A stretch of 64,000 bases of DNA from Myxococcales bacterium (lineage in GTDB: Bacteria; Myxococcota_A; Polyangia; Polyangiales; JAFGIB01). The DNA is taken from the NCBI GenBank assembly GCA_029880325.1, contig JAOUOP010000025.1, positions 1 to 64,000 of the forward strand, read 5' to 3'. Numbering within the stretch: position 1 is the first letter of the stretch; each line of letters starts with the position of its first letter. The translations under genes and the position numbers were made by a program. Under the pieces are notes generated by a model, which was not told where the DNA came from, did not search any database, and worked only from the letters and a program-made list of their open reading frames with translations. Of this stretch, positions 35,508 to 43,848 are shown piece by piece.

Positions 35508-36605
35508 ATGATTCGAAGCACGTGCGCAGCAGTGCTAGCCATGGTGGTCCTGGGATGTGGCGACGGCGCTCCGTCCGGGATGAACAGCAACCTCCCGACC
35601 CCGATCCCGGTCGCTACCAACGGGAGCCCGACGGGCAGCACCGGCTTTGGCCCGACCGCGACCGCTCCTGCGCCGACGAATACGAACACGGCCGCACCAG
35701 CGCCGGCCGCCAGTACCACTCCCAACACCATGGTGGCCGATACGACAGGCACCGGGGACATGGGCGCCGCCGGCGCAGCCGCAGAGCCGCCGGTCACCGA
35801 GACCACCGATCCGGCTGTCTCGAGCACCAACCCGGCACCCGCAGGTAGCGTTGACCCGATCATTCCCCCGGTCACCGGCGACTGCCCGGCGTTCGTCAGC
35901 GGCACGATCACCTTCGGCGGCCTCGGCGGCATTGTGCTGGAAGCCGGCCCCAAGGCCGCCGGTCCCACAGCGCCCATGGTCTTCTACTGGCACGGAACCG
36001 CCTCCACCTCGGGCGAATTTCGGACCATGGCCGGCGCGGTTCACCAGGGCGTGCTGGCGGAAGGCGGCGTGCTGATTTCGTTCCAGGGCACCACGGGCGG
36101 CGACGGGCTGTCGGGCACCTCCATCTTCGGCAGGGGTGACCTCGACCTGGCCGACCAGCTGGCGGCCTGCGCCGTGCGCGACCACAACGTCGACCCGCGC
36201 CGCATCTACGCCACCGGCTGCAGCGCCGGTGGTCTGTTCTCGACCGCCATGGCGGCCCTGCGCTCGAACTACATCGCCGCCGCCGCCCCCAACTCCGGGG
36301 GTTGGAGCTTCCCGCAGCAGTTCCAAACACCGAACTACACGCCTGCGCTGATGACCGTCCACGGCGCAGCGGGTGTCGATGTCGTGATCATCGACTTTTC
36401 GACCACCAGCGCGAGCGCGGACATGGCATTCAAGAACCGCGGCGGCTTCGTCATCAACTGCGACCACGGTGGCAGACACTGCGGAGGCGGGCCCCTGGCG
36501 CCCGACATCTGGGAGTTCTTCAAGGCCCACCCCTACGGCGCCGAGCCCGAGCCCTGGTCCTCTGGCCTGCCCGCGGGCTTCAACAGTTCCTGCGTGATCT
36601 ACTGA
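35508..36605 (+). CDS. lipoprotein of the PHB-depolymerase/feruloyl-esterase type
   Basis: This 365-residue lipoprotein has a short signal ending V-L-G-C with Cys17. A Thr/Pro/Ala-rich linker (about 25-125) follows, then an alpha/beta-hydrolase domain. F-Y-W-H-G-T supplies the oxyanion region and T-G-C-S-A-G-G the nucleophile elbow (Ser in G-x-S-x-G-G form). An Asp within D-V-V-I-I-D and a His in N-C-D-H-G-G-R-H are likely catalytic partners. Relatives cleave esters of polyhydroxybutyrate or plant phenolics; the substrate here is not predictable. It acts outside the inner membrane. ATG 35508 has GGTGGAGG about 8 nt upstream. Confidence 0.75.
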   Translation: MIRSTCAAVLAMVVLGCGDGAPSGMNSNLPTPIPVATNGSPTGSTGFGPTATAPAPTNTNTAAPAPAASTTPNTMVADTTGTGDMGAAGAAAEPPVTETTDPAVSSTNPAPAGSVDPIIPPVTGDCPAFVSGTITFGGLGGIVLEAGPKAAGPTAPMVFYWHGTASTSGEFRTMAGAVHQGVLAEGGVLISFQGTTGGDGLSGTSIFGRGDLDLADQLAACAVRDHNVDPRRIYATGCSAGGLFSTAMAALRSNYIAAAAPNSGGWSFPQQFQTPNYTPALMTVHGAAGVDVVIIDFSTTSASADMAFKNRGGFVINCDHGGRHCGGGPLAPDIWEFFKAHPYGAEPEPWSSGLPAGFNSSCVIY

Positions 36606-36996
36606 GGCCGCCGCCGAATCGCGGGCGCGCAGCCGCCGAAGCCGTATCGACCCATGATAGCGGTCTCCTGAACGGTGGCGGCGCTGGCGGCGGCGATGCT
36701 CGCCTACCTCTGGGGGCACCCGCGCGCGTGATGCCGACGACGGCGAAACGCGGCGGGTTCCCGGCACGGACTTGACCCAGCGCCATGGCGCGTCTGCATG
36801 GTCTGCGCGACCGGCGGCGCCACCCATCGATAACGCCCGCGAGAAGTTCCATCCGCTCGACCACATGGGGCGGCGACTTACGCGACTGGGGCTGGGGCAG
36901 CGCGGCTGCGGCACCGTCGGTGGGCACCTCAAAGTGCGCCATGCCCTTGTGCAGCCCATTGCGACGTCCATGGGCCGGCGTGGTATGTGAGCAGCC
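36606..36996. other. intergenic stretch, no gene seen
   Basis: About 390 bp lie between the esterase and flavoprotein genes. A long minus-strand frame runs through here and antisense through the flavoprotein gene, but its composition and lack of motifs mark it as a shadow. Confidence 0.45.
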
Positions 36997-37773
36997 ATGG
37001 CCAAACGTCCGATTCGCAGGCTTCAGGTGGTGGACAAGCGACCGCTGAGCACGAACATGGTGCGGGTGACGCTGGGAGGCGACGACCTCGCCGACTTCCC
37101 GCCCGGCAGCGAGGGGGACTACGTGAAGCTGATGTTGCCCCGCGACCCGGGCTTCGACGTGGCAGCCGCCGAGCTTCAGAGCCTCGAGCGCTCGGACTTC
37201 GTCATGCGCAGCTACACCGTCCGCCGCCTGGACGTGGCCGCGCGCAGGCTGGTGCTCGACTTCCTGGTGCAGGGCCACGCGGGCGCGGCCAGCAGCTGGG
37301 TGCAGGCCGCCCAGGTCGGAGACTCGGTGCTGGTAACCGGCCCAGGGCCGGTTAAATCCCTCGACGCGAGTGCTGACGCGGTCTTTGTGGCCGGCGACAT
37401 GTCGGCGCTGCCGGCCATCGCGGCACAGCTCGAGCGATTGCCCCCCGATGCGCGCGGGGTGGCTGTCGTCGAAGTGCTCGCCGAGGACGACAAGCAGCCC
37501 CTTTCCTCGCCCGAAGGGGTGGCCGTGCGCTGGCTGGTCACCCCCGACGCCCATGGCTCGCGCTTGCCCGAGGCCGTGCGCGAAGAGCCTTGGCCGCCAG
37601 GGCGCGTCTGCCTGTGGGCCGCCTGCGAGTTCGGCACCATGAAGCGCCTGCGCAGCTACTTCTTCGACGAGCGCGAGGCCGACCGGGCGAGCAGCTACCT
37701 CAGCAGCTACTGGAAGATCGACGCCACCGACGAACAGCATAAGGCGGCCAAGCGGACCGAGGCCTTCGGCTGA
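36997..37773 (+). CDS. siderophore-interacting flavoprotein (SIP/ViuB family)
   Basis: This 258-residue protein has the two-domain layout of siderophore-interacting proteins. The FAD-binding barrel includes R-S-Y-T-V-R-R (about 72-78), which holds the flavin. The NAD(P)-binding half has G-D-M-S-A-L-P-A (about 131-138) and a C-terminal L-W-A-A-C-E-F-G-T-M-K, like the W-x-A-G-E family motif but with Cys replacing Gly. The end has the typical Y-W-K segment. Such enzymes reduce ferric siderophores to release iron in the cytoplasm. No siderophore genes or Fur box are visible nearby. Confidence 0.87.
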   Translation: MAKRPIRRLQVVDKRPLSTNMVRVTLGGDDLADFPPGSEGDYVKLMLPRDPGFDVAAAELQSLERSDFVMRSYTVRRLDVAARRLVLDFLVQGHAGAASSWVQAAQVGDSVLVTGPGPVKSLDASADAVFVAGDMSALPAIAAQLERLPPDARGVAVVEVLAEDDKQPLSSPEGVAVRWLVTPDAHGSRLPEAVREEPWPPGRVCLWAACEFGTMKRLRSYFFDEREADRASSYLSSYWKIDATDEQHKAAKRTEAFG

Positions 37774-38298
37774 ACTCGGCAGCCTATTCGGGGAGCGACT
37801 TGCCTGGCGGAAAGCCGTCCGCCTGACCGTCGCAGGTGTATCCCCAGTATGGGACATGCACAGTGCGGTCCAGCACGCGAAGGGTCGCCTGCACTCGCGG
37901 AGACGCGCCGGCCGCGAGTGCAACGGGATGGGGGCACCTCAGGTGGACTTCGGGGCGAGCAAGGACCGGCTCGCTGCGGTGTCCCAGCTGGGCCTGCGGT
38001 TCGCGCACTCAGGGGCGCCGATGCCTGGGTGCAACATGTACCAGCGGCCGAGGGCACGATCGGCTACGGCGGTCGGACCCTTGATGTCGATCGCGGAGAC
38101 GTACCCGCGCTGGCCACCAGTGCGCACCGGCGCGGGCCAAACAAGCACGCGGATTTCCTCCGTTGGTTTGCCATTTCGACAGCCGCTGGCTCAAATCGGT
38201 GTCCAAATAGGGATCGTCGTATTTTCAATGACTTAGACGCCCGATGACGGTATTGCGACAGTCCTGCAGTGTTGCGTGCATACGTACAAAGACCATCC

Positions 38299-38317
38299 AT
38301 ATACATTGGACGTATAT
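38299..38317. repeat. AT-rich inverted repeat
   Basis: ATATAC (38299-38304) and GTATAT (38312-38317) are perfect complements with a 7-bp spacer, in a locally AT-rich spot of the decayed region. The role is unknown. Confidence 0.4.
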
Positions 38318-38476
38318 CGACAGCCACCTGTGGGGTCGGGGACACCGGGTCCAGCCTACGCGCCAGCCAACCCCGCGGCGGTCCTTCGAGCGGTCCCGCC
38401 GGGGAGCAAAGTCAGGCGGCCGATGACCGCATTTGGGGACATGCCAGCTGGTCCTCGATCCCCAACAGGCGGCGGC

Positions 38477-38511
38477 GAAAACGTCCCGACGAAAACGTCC
38501 TGGCAGCTTTC
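38477..38511 (+). repeat. copy of a short interspersed repeat (core GTCCTGGC)
   Basis: The unit GAAAACGTCC occurs twice (38477-38486 and 38491-38500); the second runs on as TGGCAGCTTTC. Related sequences lie on either strand at 45429-45455, 45501-45524 and 45862-45888, always outside genes. Confidence 0.5.
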
Positions 38512-38876
38512 AAGCGGCGAGCGGCGGTGACTTCCTCGGCCTCGCGGTGCTCCAACATGCGCCGTCGCCGCGTGGATGTTCATGCGCACGGACTCGGGCA
38601 TCTGCTCGCGCAATAGCTCCGAGAAGGACGCGCTGGGCGATCAGGTGCTCACCATCTCGCCGCCGTGCGATGCCGGCCTGCGCCAGCTCGATCAGGCCGC
38701 GGTGCGGCGCTCCGCGCGGCCACCCCAGAAGCTGTCCCAAGTTCTCGAGATCGAGGACGAGTCTCGGCTGATGGGCGGAGCGCGTGTCGCCCTATCAGGA
38801 TTTCGAGCTGCGGCGCCCGAGGCGTGCGTGCAGGACCGGATTCGCAGCAGCCTCCGCCCGTGATAGTCAAGACTCA

Positions 38877-40097
38877 ATGGCCGAGCCCTATGAAATCCCC
38901 CGCGAGCAGCTCTTCGATCCCCGCCAGCTGACCGACCCCTACCCCGTGATCGCCGAGCGACGGGCCAAGTGCCCCGTGGCCCATCAATCGACTCCGGTGG
39001 AGGCCTACTTCGCCTATGACTATATGGACGTGAAGGCCCTGCTGGCCGATCGCAGTGGTTCGCGGGATCCGCGCAGCGCCAAGTCCGACGGCGTCTCACG
39101 CCTGCAGGCGTCCGAGCTGGGCGACACCTCCCGCAGCATGTTGTTTTTGGACCCGCCCGACCACACGCGGCTTCGGGGACTCGTGAGCCGCGCGTTTACA
39201 CCGAAGGCCGTCGCCGCCATGGCGGGGCCGATCCAAATGCGCACCGATGCCCTGCTCGACGCGGTCGCCGAACAGCCGCGCTTCGAGCTGGTCGAGGCGC
39301 TGGCCGGACCGCTGCCAACGATGGTGATCGCGGAAATGCTGGGCGTGGACCCCGACGATCATACGCGTTTCAAGCGCTGGTCCGACGCCATGGTGCGGCT
39401 TCTGGACATGGGCGCCAGCGAAGAAGAGAAGCTCGCCGGCTCGCAGGCGCGCGAAGAGTTCGGCGACTACCTGATCGAGCAAGTGGCCGCCCGTCGGCAG
39501 AAGCCGCGCGAGGATCTGATGACCGCGCTGATCCGCGCCGCCGACGGCGAAGACCGCCTGAGCGACGAGGAGATCGTGGCGACCTGCCGCCTGCTGCTGG
39601 CCGCCGGCAACATCACCACCACCCACCTGATCGGCAACGCCGTGCACACCCTGTTGTCGCACCCGGCCGAGCTGCAGAAACTGCTCGACGAGCCGTCGCT
39701 CATCGAAAACGTGATCGAGGAAGTGCTGCGCTACGAGCCTCCCGTGCTCTTCACCTCGCGCAACACCACCACGGAGGTGGAGGTCGGCGGCTGTCCCATC
39801 GGGCGCGGCGAAACCGTGATCGCCTCGCTTGCGGGTGCCAACCGCGACCCGGCCGAGCATCCGGACGCCGATCGCTTCGATGTCTCGCGCGACGATCCCC
39901 ACCATCTTTCGTTCGGCGGCGGTCTGCACTTTTGCCTGGGTGCCCATTTGGCGCGCCTCGAGGGGCGCATCGCCATCGGCTCGCTCTTCGGGCGCTTCCC
40001 CGACTTGCGATTGGACCCGGAGTTACCACCCGTGCGCGCCCTGCAGTTCGGATTTCGCGGTTTCGCCGCCATGGCTCTGCGCCGCGGCGCAGCCTGA
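38877..40097 (+). CDS. cytochrome P450
   Basis: This 406-residue soluble bacterial P450 has the heme-binding loop F-G-G-G-L-H-F-C-L-G with Cys353, the E-x-x-R of helix K (E-E-V-L-R), and helix I as A-G-N-I-T-T-T (243-249). The acidic residue usually found before the conserved Thr is absent. It would insert oxygen into an unknown substrate and needs separate redox partners, none of which lie nearby. A crotonase gene follows after 8 bp, suggesting joint work on an acyl-type substrate. ATG 38877 matches the usual P450 start; the longer frame from 38784 is unsupported. Confidence 0.92.
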   Translation: MAEPYEIPREQLFDPRQLTDPYPVIAERRAKCPVAHQSTPVEAYFAYDYMDVKALLADRSGSRDPRSAKSDGVSRLQASELGDTSRSMLFLDPPDHTRLRGLVSRAFTPKAVAAMAGPIQMRTDALLDAVAEQPRFELVEALAGPLPTMVIAEMLGVDPDDHTRFKRWSDAMVRLLDMGASEEEKLAGSQAREEFGDYLIEQVAARRQKPREDLMTALIRAADGEDRLSDEEIVATCRLLLAAGNITTTHLIGNAVHTLLSHPAELQKLLDEPSLIENVIEEVLRYEPPVLFTSRNTTTEVEVGGCPIGRGETVIASLAGANRDPAEHPDADRFDVSRDDPHHLSFGGGLHFCLGAHLARLEGRIAIGSLFGRFPDLRLDPELPPVRALQFGFRGFAAMALRRGAA

Positions 40098-40105
40098 GGC
40101 AAGCC

Positions 40106-40813
40106 ATGACGATGCAGAGAGTTCACTTCGAGCGCTCGGGTAAGGTCGCAAGCCTCACCCTGGACGATGGAAAGGCCAACGTTTTTTCCCCCGAGACCAT
40201 CGCCGCCATCAACGCCCACCTCGACGACGTCGAAGCCCGGGGTGGAGCGCTGGTGATCACGGCGCGCGGTCCGCGCTTTTCGGGCGGCTTCGACCTGGGC
40301 GTGCTGCAAGGCGACGACCGCGCGGCCGCGCGCGCGCTGCTCGACACCGGTCGCGATCTGCTCTTGCGCTTGTTTGCATTTCCACGACCTGTGGTCATCG
40401 GCTGCAACGGCCACGCGATGGCCCTTGGGGCGTTTGTGCTGCTATGCGGCGACATGCGCGTGGCTGTCTGCGGCGACTACCGCGTAGCGCTGCCCGAGGT
40501 GCGCATCGGCATGTCGGTGCCCTTTTGGGCGCTCGAGGTCGCGCGCGCGCGCCTGTCGCCGCGCTACTTCTCCCGCGCTGCGACACTCGCGGAGACCTTC
40601 GGACCCGATCGCTTGCTCGAAGCCGGCTTTGCGGACGAGGTGGTCGCTCCCGATGCGCTCATGCAACGCTGCCTGGCGATCGCTGGCGACCTGGCCGAGC
40701 TGAACGACCCCTACTTCGCCGACACCAAGCGCCGTGAACGCGGGCCCGTGATCGAGCAGGTGCGCGAGTTGACGGAGCGCGAACGCGAGCGCGTCCGGGC
40801 CGGCGACGCGTAG
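40106..40813 (+). CDS. enoyl-CoA hydratase/isomerase family protein (crotonase)
   Basis: This 235-residue protein has crotonase features: L-T-L-D-D-G-K-A-N-V-F-S early on, A-R-G-P-R-F-S-G-G-F-D-L (CoA-binding oxyanion loop) and C-N-G-H-A-M-A-L-G-A-F at about 95-105. The two catalytic glutamates of true hydratases are not evident, so an isomerase, hydrolase or other reaction is as likely. It lies 8 bp downstream of the P450 gene and is probably cotranscribed. Confidence 0.8.
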   Translation: MTMQRVHFERSGKVASLTLDDGKANVFSPETIAAINAHLDDVEARGGALVITARGPRFSGGFDLGVLQGDDRAAARALLDTGRDLLLRLFAFPRPVVIGCNGHAMALGAFVLLCGDMRVAVCGDYRVALPEVRIGMSVPFWALEVARARLSPRYFSRAATLAETFGPDRLLEAGFADEVVAPDALMQRCLAIAGDLAELNDPYFADTKRRERGPVIEQVRELTERERERVRAGDA

Positions 40814-40885
40814 TCCTTTCGGCTCAGCTCCGCGCAAACGCCGGCGGTACAGCGGGGCGGTTGCCGCAACGCCCGAGGGCGTAGG

Positions 40886-41569
40886 ATGGATCGTCAAAGT
40901 CTGCTCTATCGCGACGCGCACCTGATCGTGGTCAACAAGCCCTCTGGCCTGCTGACCCATCGCGGCTGGGCCGGCGATCGGGACACCGCCCTGAGCCGGG
41001 CCCGCGACATGTTGGGCACCCGCGTCTACCTGCCCCACCGCCTCGACCGGGCGACCAGCGGGGCGCTGCTGCTGGCCCTCGACCCCGATGTCCTGCAGGC
41101 CCTGTCACGGGCGTTCGAGCGGGGCGAAATACACAAACAGTACCTGGCGCTGGTTCGCGGACACGTGCAGCTGGGGGGCCGCATCGACCACCCCCTGCGC
41201 CGCGATGGTAGCGAGGAGCCACAGCCGGCAGTGACCGACTTCGCGTGCATCGCCCGGGCCGAAAGCGAGCGCTGCAGCTTGCTGCGCCTGTGGCCGCGCA
41301 GCGGACGCACCCATCAGCTGCGACGCCACCTCAAACACATCAGCCATCCGATTGTCGGAGACACCCGCTACGGCAAGGGTGAGATCAACCGCCACTACCG
41401 CACGCACTACGGGCTGCACCGCCTGGCGCTGCACGCCGAGCTGCTGGGCTTCGAACATCCGATCACGGGCGCGCGCGTGGAGGTTCGCGCACCGCTGCCA
41501 CAGGAGCTGATGGCCGCGCTCGAGCGTATCTTGCCGAGTGATACGCAGCTCGATGGCCTGACCGGCTGA
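40886..41569 (+). CDS. RluA-family pseudouridine synthase (TruC-like)
   Basis: This 227-residue enzyme has the RluA-family catalytic motif H-R-L-D-R-A-T-S-G with catalytic Asp54, and R-S-G-R-T-H-Q-L-R-R-H downstream. The length, lack of an S4 domain and the H-Y-G-L-H-R-L-A-L-H-A segment resemble TruC, which modifies U65 of tRNA. The RNA target is inferred from similarity only. The stop is 10 bp from the end of the convergent kinase gene. Confidence 0.87.
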   Translation: MDRQSLLYRDAHLIVVNKPSGLLTHRGWAGDRDTALSRARDMLGTRVYLPHRLDRATSGALLLALDPDVLQALSRAFERGEIHKQYLALVRGHVQLGGRIDHPLRRDGSEEPQPAVTDFACIARAESERCSLLRLWPRSGRTHQLRRHLKHISHPIVGDTRYGKGEINRHYRTHYGLHRLALHAELLGFEHPITGARVEVRAPLPQELMAALERILPSDTQLDGLTG

Positions 41570-41579
41570 TAACTTATAG

Positions 41580-42455
41580 TCAAACAATCCGTTCCAGGAT
41601 GCGCTCGACGCGCCCGGCGTAGCCACCGCCGAAGAGATTGACGTGCACCATCAGCGGGTAGAGTTGGTAGAGGCCGACCCGCTCGCGATGCCCTTCGGCC
41701 AGGGGAAAAGCTTCTTCGTAGGCGGCAAAACAGCGCTCGGAAAAGCCCCCGAACAGGCGCATCATGGCCAGATCGATCTCGCGGTGGCCCCCGTAGACCG
41801 CCGGATCGATCAGCACCGGCTGCCCGCTGGCGTCGCTCAGGGAATTGCCCGCCCACAGGTCACCGTGCAGCCGCGCCGGGGGCTCGGCCGGGCCCGAGCG
41901 CGCCTCGAGCTTCGGCCACAGCTGCTCGAAGAGCGATCGCAGACGGCGGCTGGCCCGACCGTGATCGACGGCCAGCCGCAGCTGGGGCTCGAGCCTTTGG
42001 CTTCGGTAGAAGGCCGGCCATGAGGATGACTGCAAGTTACTTTGCGCCAAAATGGCGATGTAGTTGTCGCAGGCCAGGCCGAAACTCGGCGCGCCGTGGC
42101 GGTGCAGTGCCGAAAGGCCCCTGCCGAGTCGCTCGTCGTGATCGGCGGCGGGAGGGCCGGGCTCGATCCACTCGAGGGCCAAGAAGGGCGGATCATCGCC
42201 GCACGCCAGCACCTCGGGTAGCCTCAGCGCGTCGGCCTCGGCGAGCCAGCGCAGGCCCTCGGCTTCGCGCTCGAAAAGGCCCGCTGGGGGGTTGCGCTGG
42301 TACTTGACGAAGAATTTGCGACCGTCGGCCAGTTCCAGGCGACAAGCCTGATTGATGTCGCCGCCGGAAAGCGGTTGTGCGCGCCGCGGCTCGCTGCCCA
42401 GGGTCTGGGTGAGCGCCCGCCACAGCTCGGTATCGACAGATGAGCGCGAGCCCAT
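41580..42455 (-). CDS. fructosamine/ketosamine-3-kinase family protein
   Basis: This 291-residue protein belongs to the aminoglycoside-phosphotransferase-like fold. It has the FN3K-type motifs S-G-G-D-I-N-Q-A near the start, F-V-K-Y with the ATP-binding Lys, H-G-D-L-W-A-G-N (197-204; D199 catalytic), and D-P-A-V-Y-G-G-H-R-E-I-D-L-A-M. Bacterial members phosphorylate sugar amines, often ribulosamines or erythrulosamines, on glycated proteins, which destabilises the adduct. It lies 3 bp downstream of a low-molecular-weight phosphatase gene, a pairing reported in other bacteria, so the two probably act together in deglycation. Confidence 0.88.
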   Translation of the reverse strand: MGSRSSVDTELWRALTQTLGSEPRRAQPLSGGDINQACRLELADGRKFFVKYQRNPPAGLFEREAEGLRWLAEADALRLPEVLACGDDPPFLALEWIEPGPPAADHDERLGRGLSALHRHGAPSFGLACDNYIAILAQSNLQSSSWPAFYRSQRLEPQLRLAVDHGRASRRLRSLFEQLWPKLEARSGPAEPPARLHGDLWAGNSLSDASGQPVLIDPAVYGGHREIDLAMMRLFGGFSERCFAAYEEAFPLAEGHRERVGLYQLYPLMVHVNLFGGGYAGRVERILERIV

Positions 42456-42458
42456 GGA

Positions 42459-42953
42459 CTACAGGCCGTGCTGACGGCGGATGTGCTCGAGCAGGCCGCG
42501 ACAGCCCGCCAAGACGATGTCGTAGACGCGGGCGAAGCCATCGTCGCCGCCGTAGTAGGGGTCGGGCACGTCGAGCTGCGCGCCCGGGGTGGCGCCGGGC
42601 TCGAAGCTGCGCAGCAATGAGAGTTTGTCACGGTGGGCGGGACTCGGGCACAGCCGCAGCATGTCGCGGAAGTTGTCGCGGTCCATGGCCACCAGGTAAT
42701 CGAAGCGGTCGAAATCGCGTGCCGCAAACTGGCGCGCCACGCTCTCGAGGTTGACGCCACGGCGGGACGCTTCCTCACGGCTGCGGCGGTCGGCGCGCTC
42801 ACCGACGTGGTAGGCGCCGGTGCCAGAACTGTCGACGCGGATGCGCTCGGCAAGGCCCACTTCGTGCACCAGATGCAGCATCACGCCCTCGGCGGTAGGA
42901 GAGCGACAGATATTGCCCAGACAAACGAAACACACGCCGATCGAAGAGGACAT
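42459..42953 (-). CDS. low-molecular-weight protein-tyrosine-phosphatase family enzyme
   Basis: This 164-residue enzyme has the P-loop C-L-G-N-I-C-R-S-P, C(x)5R with nucleophile Cys11 and Arg17, and the D-P-Y-Y-G-G general-acid loop. It can act on phosphotyrosine, but members beside FN3K-type kinases have been linked to dephosphorylation of ribulosamine/erythrulosamine 5-phosphates before the 3-kinase acts. Given the 3-bp gap to the kinase gene, that second role is a good hypothesis. Nothing is missing from the catalytic set. Confidence 0.9.
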   Translation of the reverse strand: MSSSIGVCFVCLGNICRSPTAEGVMLHLVHEVGLAERIRVDSSGTGAYHVGERADRRSREEASRRGVNLESVARQFAARDFDRFDYLVAMDRDNFRDMLRLCPSPAHRDKLSLLRSFEPGATPGAQLDVPDPYYGGDDGFARVYDIVLAGCRGLLEHIRRQHGL

Positions 42954-43086
42954 GGAAACTAAACTCCCTGGTATGATGCGATAAAGCCTATGGGGCCCGC
43001 GATGGCTGCGTGATTCGCCGCCTGGCTGCGCAGATTTTCCCAGATCGCCGCCGCGATGTCGCGCCCGTGGCGATGCCGCAGGGAGG

Positions 43087-43848
43087 TCAGCGGTCCGATT
43101 GGGTCAACAGTGGGGCGAAGGGGTCGTCGGGGCCCACCAACTGCTGCAGAGTCGCGGCTCCCTCGATGTTGTCGATGCCGATCGAGACGTGGGCGAGGCG
43201 GTGGCGCGTGGCCACCTTGGCGCCACCGGGGAGTGTGGTCCAGCCCTCCCAACTGGCGCGGGAACCGCCGACGGGAATCGTGCCGACCCAGACACGGGCT
43301 TCGACGGGCAAGCCGTCGTCGCCCGGCAACCACAGGTAAGCATCGCCCGCATTGGGCGCCGGCTCACCGTAGCGAACGAGCAGCGCCTCGCTTTGGTCGG
43401 GCAAGTGCACGCGCTCACGCTGGGCCCCGGGATCGTAGAAGCGGGCCAGGGGATTGAGCCAGTAGGCATCGTTGCGCCAGGCGCGGTAGGCCTTGCGCAC
43501 GTAGGAGCGACCCTCCAGCCCGGAAAGGGGCAGGCCGGCGTGAAAGGCCAGACCCGTGCGGTCGGCCAGGCGCAAGAGCACCCGGTCCTCGCCCCAGCGC
43601 ACCTCGGCCAGGCCGCGACGGCGGTCCCATAGGTGGTTGCGCTGGTTGCGGAAACGGAAGCGCACCGCGGCCAGGCGCTCCCAGGCCTCGACGTGGGCGG
43701 CCTTCATCATGCGTGCGGCCAGGGCCTCGGCCGCCGGCCCCGGCTCACCACGGGGCAGGGGCTCGCTGAGGCTGCGCCACCACCACAGGCCAGCCAGCAG
43801 GCACGTGGCCAGGACGCCCAGCGACAGTAGCAACGCGCGCTTGCTCAT
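43087..43848 (-). CDS. membrane-anchored protein of unknown function
   Basis: This 253-residue protein has one N-terminal transmembrane segment or uncleaved signal (about 5-25), then a mostly beta-strand soluble part rich in Trp, Arg and Tyr (W-D-R-R-R-G, Y-R-A-W-R-N-D-A-Y-W-L-N). It would face the periplasm. I know no family for it. Its ATG overlaps the stop of the L,D-transpeptidase gene (ATGA), so the two are almost surely cotranscribed and possibly act together at the cell wall or outer membrane. Confidence 0.65.
   Translation of the reverse strand: MSKRALLLSLGVLATCLLAGLWWWRSLSEPLPRGEPGPAAEALAARMMKAAHVEAWERLAAVRFRFRNQRNHLWDRRRGLAEVRWGEDRVLLRLADRTGLAFHAGLPLSGLEGRSYVRKAYRAWRNDAYWLNPLARFYDPGAQRERVHLPDQSEALLVRYGEPAPNAGDAYLWLPGDDGLPVEARVWVGTIPVGGSRASWEGWTTLPGGAKVATRHRLAHVSIGIDNIEGAATLQQLVGPDDPFAPLLTQSDR

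Larger units (their letters stand above)
37774..38876. other. 1.1-kb region without a convincing gene; decayed sequence
   Basis: No intact gene was found. On the minus strand two overlapping short frames (38148-37939, with G-R-W-Y-M-L-H-P-G-I-G; then 38008-37784, ending V-P-Y-W-G-Y-T-C-D-G) read like pieces of one gene broken by a frameshift, but match no family I know. The region also holds one copy of the short CGTCCTGGC repeat and an AT-rich inverted repeat. It looks like a zone of gene decay. Confidence 0.4.

Noticed and set aside
36580..37923. 447-codon open frame on the minus strand
   Set aside because: It runs antisense to the siderophore-interacting flavoprotein, which has clear family motifs. 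A short piece starting M-A-H-F-E-V-P-T-D recalls VOC-family openings but the rest does not follow the family.
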